Origin: Desulfurispora thermophila DSM 16022
GTDB lineage: Bacteria > Bacillota > Desulfotomaculia > Desulfotomaculales > Desulfurisporaceae
DNA: 64,000 nt
Assembly (NCBI RefSeq): GCF_000376385.1
Contig: NZ_AQWN01000005.1
Location: 124,001 to 188,000 of the forward strand
Direction: 5' to 3'
Part shown: one piece after another, positions 61,509-64,000 of the stretch
Layout: each line of letters opens with the position of its first letter
Position numbering within the stretch: the stretch's first letter is position 1
Notes under the pieces: model-generated
Told to the model about the DNA's origin: nothing
What the model saw: only the letters and a program-made list of their open reading frames with translations
Databases searched by the model: none
Translations under genes and position numbers: made by a program

Positions 61509-62738
61509 GTGCGCAGAGTTTACTTTGACCACAGCGCCACCACTCCGGTACACCCCGAGGTGGCTAGTATTATGTATGAATACCTGAAGGAGCATTTCGG
61601 CAATCCCACCAGCCTGCACTATTTCGGTCGCAAGGTGCGTAAAGACGTGGAAGCGGCACGGGAAACCGTGGCCCGGGCCATTGGCGCCGACCCGGCGGAA
61701 ATAGTGTTCACCAGCGGCGGGACCGAGTCCGACAACATGGCCATTCACGGAGCGGCCTATGCCAATAAGAACCGGGGCAATCACATCATCACCTCGGCCG
61801 TGGAGCACCACGCTGTTTTGAACACGGTGAAAGCGCTGGGCAAAGAGGGCTTTTCCATCACCATCCTGCCGGTGGACAAACACGGCATGGTCAGTGTGGA
61901 AGATGTGGCCAGCGCCATCAATGACAAGACCATTTTGATTACCATCATGCATGCCAACAACGAGGTGGGCACCATTCAACCCATCGCCGAAATTGGCAAA
62001 CTGGCCCGGGAGAGAAAGATCATCTTCCACACCGATGCGGTGCAGAGCTTTGGCAAGATTCCGGTCAATGTGGATGAACTGGGTGTGGATCTGTTGTCCA
62101 TTTCCGGGCATAAGATTTACGGCCCCAAGGGCATTGGTGCCCTGTACATCCGCAAGGGCACCCGCTGGCGCCAGACCTTGTTCCACGGTGGGGCCCAGGA
62201 GCGCCTGCGCCGGGCCGGCACCGAAAACGTGCCGGGCATCATCGGCCTGGGCAAAGCGGTGGAACTGGCCATGGCCGAGATGGAAAGCGAGTCGGCCCGC
62301 CTGCGGCAGCTGACCGATCGCCTGATTGCCGAAGTCACCCGCATTCCCTATGTGGAATTGACCGGGCACCCGGAAAAGCGCCTGCCGGGCCACGCCAGCT
62401 TTGTTTTCCGCTTCATTGAAGGCGAGTCCATGCTCCTGAGCCTGGACATGAAGGGTGTGGCCGCCTCCAGCGGTTCGGCCTGTACCTCGGGTTCGCTGGA
62501 GCCCTCCCATGTGCTGCTGGCCATGGGCATCCCGCATGAAGTGGCCCACGGTTCCATTCGCATCACCATGGGCCGCGACAACACCATGGAGGACATTGAC
62601 TATTTCCTGGAAGTTATGCCGCCCATTGTGGAAAGATTGCGTTCCATGTCGCCCCTGGACCAGGAAACCGAGTTCGCCATGAACAGTGATTGCGCAGCCT
62701 GCAAAGTGAGCGCGGCCTGCAGCAAAGTGCAGCCTTAA
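61509..62738 (+). CDS. iscS: Cysteine desulfurase IscS
   Basis: A 409-residue NifS/IscS-type PLP enzyme: VYFDHSATTPVHPEV, TSGGTESDNMAIHG, the EHHAVLN segment, HTDAVQSFGKIPVNVDELGVDLLSISGHKIYGPKGIG (PLP lysine) and the sulfur-carrying cysteine loop SSGSACTSGSLEPSHVL. It mobilises sulfur for Fe-S clusters and tRNA thiolation. The C-terminus has an extra Cys-rich tail (DCAACKVSAACSK). GTG 61509 with AAGGAGG 10 bases upstream. Genes iscR-iscS-iscU-mnmA are contiguous. Confidence 0.95.
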   Translation: MRRVYFDHSATTPVHPEVASIMYEYLKEHFGNPTSLHYFGRKVRKDVEAARETVARAIGADPAEIVFTSGGTESDNMAIHGAAYANKNRGNHIITSAVEHHAVLNTVKALGKEGFSITILPVDKHGMVSVEDVASAINDKTILITIMHANNEVGTIQPIAEIGKLARERKIIFHTDAVQSFGKIPVNVDELGVDLLSISGHKIYGPKGIGALYIRKGTRWRQTLFHGGAQERLRRAGTENVPGIIGLGKAVELAMAEMESESARLRQLTDRLIAEVTRIPYVELTGHPEKRLPGHASFVFRFIEGESMLLSLDMKGVAASSGSACTSGSLEPSHVLLAMGIPHEVAHGSIRITMGRDNTMEDIDYFLEVMPPIVERLRSMSPLDQETEFAMNSDCAACKVSAACSKVQP

Positions 62739-62784
62739 GAGCGCGTTCCGGCGGGATACAAAAGAGATTTGGGAGGTAAAATAA

Positions 62785-63156
62785 ATGTACAACGAAAAAG
62801 TGATGGATCACTTTGAAAACCCGCGCAATGTGGGTGAAATTCCCGATGCCGACGGTGTGGGGCAGGTGGGCAACCCCACCTGTGGCGATATCATGAAAAT
62901 ATACCTGAAAATTAAAGACAATGTGATTGAAGACGTCAAGTTCAAAACCTTTGGCTGCGGGGCGGCCATTGCCACCAGCAGCATGGTCACCGAACTGGTC
63001 AAGGGCAAGACCATTGAGGAAGCGTTGCAGATCAGCAACAAGGCCGTGGCCGATGCCCTGGGAGGACTGCCGCCCAAAAAGATGCACTGTTCCAACCTGG
63101 CGGCCGATGCGCTGCACGCCGCCATCAAGGACTATCTGGAGAAGCAGGGTAAGTGA
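62785..63156 (+). CDS. iscU: Fe-S cluster scaffold IscU/NifU-like
   Basis: A 123-residue scaffold: MDHFENPRNVGEIPDADG, the ligands NPTCGD, FKTFGCGAAIATSS and KKMHCSNLA, and the closing helix ALHAAIKDYL. Clusters are built here from IscS sulfur. It follows iscS closely with a GGGAGG site. The three cysteines are all present, so it should be functional. Confidence 0.95.
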   Translation: MYNEKVMDHFENPRNVGEIPDADGVGQVGNPTCGDIMKIYLKIKDNVIEDVKFKTFGCGAAIATSSMVTELVKGKTIEEALQISNKAVADALGGLPPKKMHCSNLAADALHAAIKDYLEKQGK

Positions 63157-63168
63157 GGTTGAAATCAT

Positions 63169-64000
63169 TTGACCGCTGAGCAAACCGGCAAGAGAGTGGT
63201 TGTGGCCATGAGCGGCGGCGTGGACAGTTCTGTCACCGCCGCCCTTTTGCTGGAACAGGGCTACGAAGTGATCGGAGTGACCATGCAAATTTGGGACCCC
63301 GGGGTCACCGAGGTGGCCGGCCAGCATGTGGGATGCTGTTCCCTGGCGGCGGTGGACGACGCCCGCCGCGTGGCCGACCGTTTGAACATCCCTTATTATG
63401 TGCTCAACTTCCGGCAGCTTTTTGCCAAGAAGGTGATCGATTATTTTGTGGACGAATACCTGCGGGGCCGCACGCCCAATCCCTGCATTGCCTGCAACCG
63501 CCACATTAAGTTCACCGCCCTCTTGCAAAAGGCCCTGGCGCTGGAAGCCGATTATGTGGCCACGGGGCATTATGCCCGCATTGTCCGCTCGGGCGGGCGC
63601 TATTATTTAAAGCGGGCGGCCGACAGGCAGAAGGACCAGACCTATGTGCTGTACAACCTCACCCAGGCCCAGCTGGCCCGCCTGCTTTTCCCCCTGGGGG
63701 ATTACACCAAGCCGCAGGTGCGCGAGCTGGCCCGGCGGTACGGCCTGGCCGTGGCCGAAAAGCCCGAGAGCCAGGAGATCTGCTTCATTCCCGATAACGA
63801 CTACCCGGCCTTCATTGCCGGGCGGCGGCCCGACGCCCGGCGTCCCGGGCCCTTTCTGGACCTGCAGGGCAACCGGCTGGGCACCCACCGCGGTATCGCC
63901 TTTTACACCATCGGCCAGCGGCGCGGCCTGGGCATTGCCACCGGCCAGCGCACCTATGTGGTGGAGATCGACCCGCAGCGCAACGCGGTGGTGCTGGGGC
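63169..64000 (+). CDS. mnmA: tRNA-specific 2-thiouridylase MnmA (3' truncated by window)
   Basis: An open frame from TTG 63169 to the window end. It shows KRVVVAMSGGVDSSVTAALL (PP-loop), GVTMQIWDP, CCSLAAVDDARRVADRLNIPYYVLN, a cysteine pair in NPCIACNRHIKF and the YVATGHYARI segment. It puts sulfur on U34 of tRNA-Lys, Glu and Gln using IscS sulfur, in keeping with its place in the isc operon. About 277 of roughly 360 residues are inside the window. Confidence 0.93.
   Translation, partial: MTAEQTGKRVVVAMSGGVDSSVTAALLLEQGYEVIGVTMQIWDPGVTEVAGQHVGCCSLAAVDDARRVADRLNIPYYVLNFRQLFAKKVIDYFVDEYLRGRTPNPCIACNRHIKFTALLQKALALEADYVATGHYARIVRSGGRYYLKRAADRQKDQTYVLYNLTQAQLARLLFPLGDYTKPQVRELARRYGLAVAEKPESQEICFIPDNDYPAFIAGRRPDARRPGPFLDLQGNRLGTHRGIAFYTIGQRRGLGIATGQRTYVVEIDPQRNAVVLG

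Noticed and set aside
1-64000. CRISPR arrays, rRNA or tRNA genes
   Set aside because: No regularly spaced direct repeats and no rRNA or tRNA cores were seen on either strand by eye; a tRNA or CRISPR scanner would settle it.

Overview
The window looks like a chromosomal segment of a GC-rich, Gram-positive-type anaerobe, most likely a Desulfotomaculum-like sulfate-reducing Firmicute (Peptococcaceae). This is an inference. It rests on Firmicute gene orders (ylxM-ffh-rpsP-khpA-ylqD-rimM-trmD-rplS-lepB-rbgA-rnhB; recJ-rel; aspS/hisS next to 6S RNA and tcdA), a T-box leader on hisS, consensus sigma-A promoters, an 11-subunit complex I without nuoEFG, and a TauE/SafE permease with a partner membrane protein. 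No rRNA, tRNA or CRISPR array was seen.

Layout. 1-16.1 kb is a surface-glycan island with mosaic base composition. It holds a glycosyltransferase fragment, the complete GDP-D-glycero-D-manno-heptose pathway in three genes (hddA, gmhA and an hddC-gmhB fusion), and two dead insertion-sequence remnants. Two AT-rich polytopic proteins that look like GT-C glycosyltransferases follow, then a UbiA-flippase-DprE1-DprE2 set resembling the polyprenyl-phosphoryl-arabinose pathway, a GT2 glycosyltransferase and an O-antigen-ligase/TPR protein. 16.1-18.5 kb has an aminotransferase, a nucleotidyltransferase (MNT) with a decayed HEPN partner, and a small unknown gene. 18.5-28.5 kb is the SRP/ribosome-maturation cluster, interrupted by a low-GC HD-phosphohydrolase/YwgA-like pair with its own promoter. 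A large palindromic, probably structured element sits between rbgA and rnhB. 28.5-38.4 kb is nuoABCDHIJKLMN. 38.4-45 kb holds a 55-residue membrane protein, a MoxR/VWA pair, a C_GCAxxG_C_C protein, a 700-bp region rich in regulatory motifs, the TauE pair and a beta/gamma-crystallin-like small protein. 45-57.9 kb is recJ, rel, an MBL hydrolase, DUF896, a degenerate acetyl-CoA-synthetase-like gene, the T-box-controlled hisS-aspS operon, 6S RNA and tcdA. 57.9-64 kb has trxA, a winged-helix protein, a Uma2 nuclease, rarA, and iscR-iscS-iscU-mnmA (mnmA cut by the window end).

How the genes work together. The island could make two unusual donors, GDP-heptose and a lipid-linked pentofuranose. The second would be used outside the membrane by the GT-C proteins after flipping. 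The most interesting proposal here is therefore an arabinofuranose-type modification of a cell-surface polymer or protein in a Firmicute, assembled from parts known mainly from mycobacteria. The other regions are mostly housekeeping genes with clear regulatory elements.
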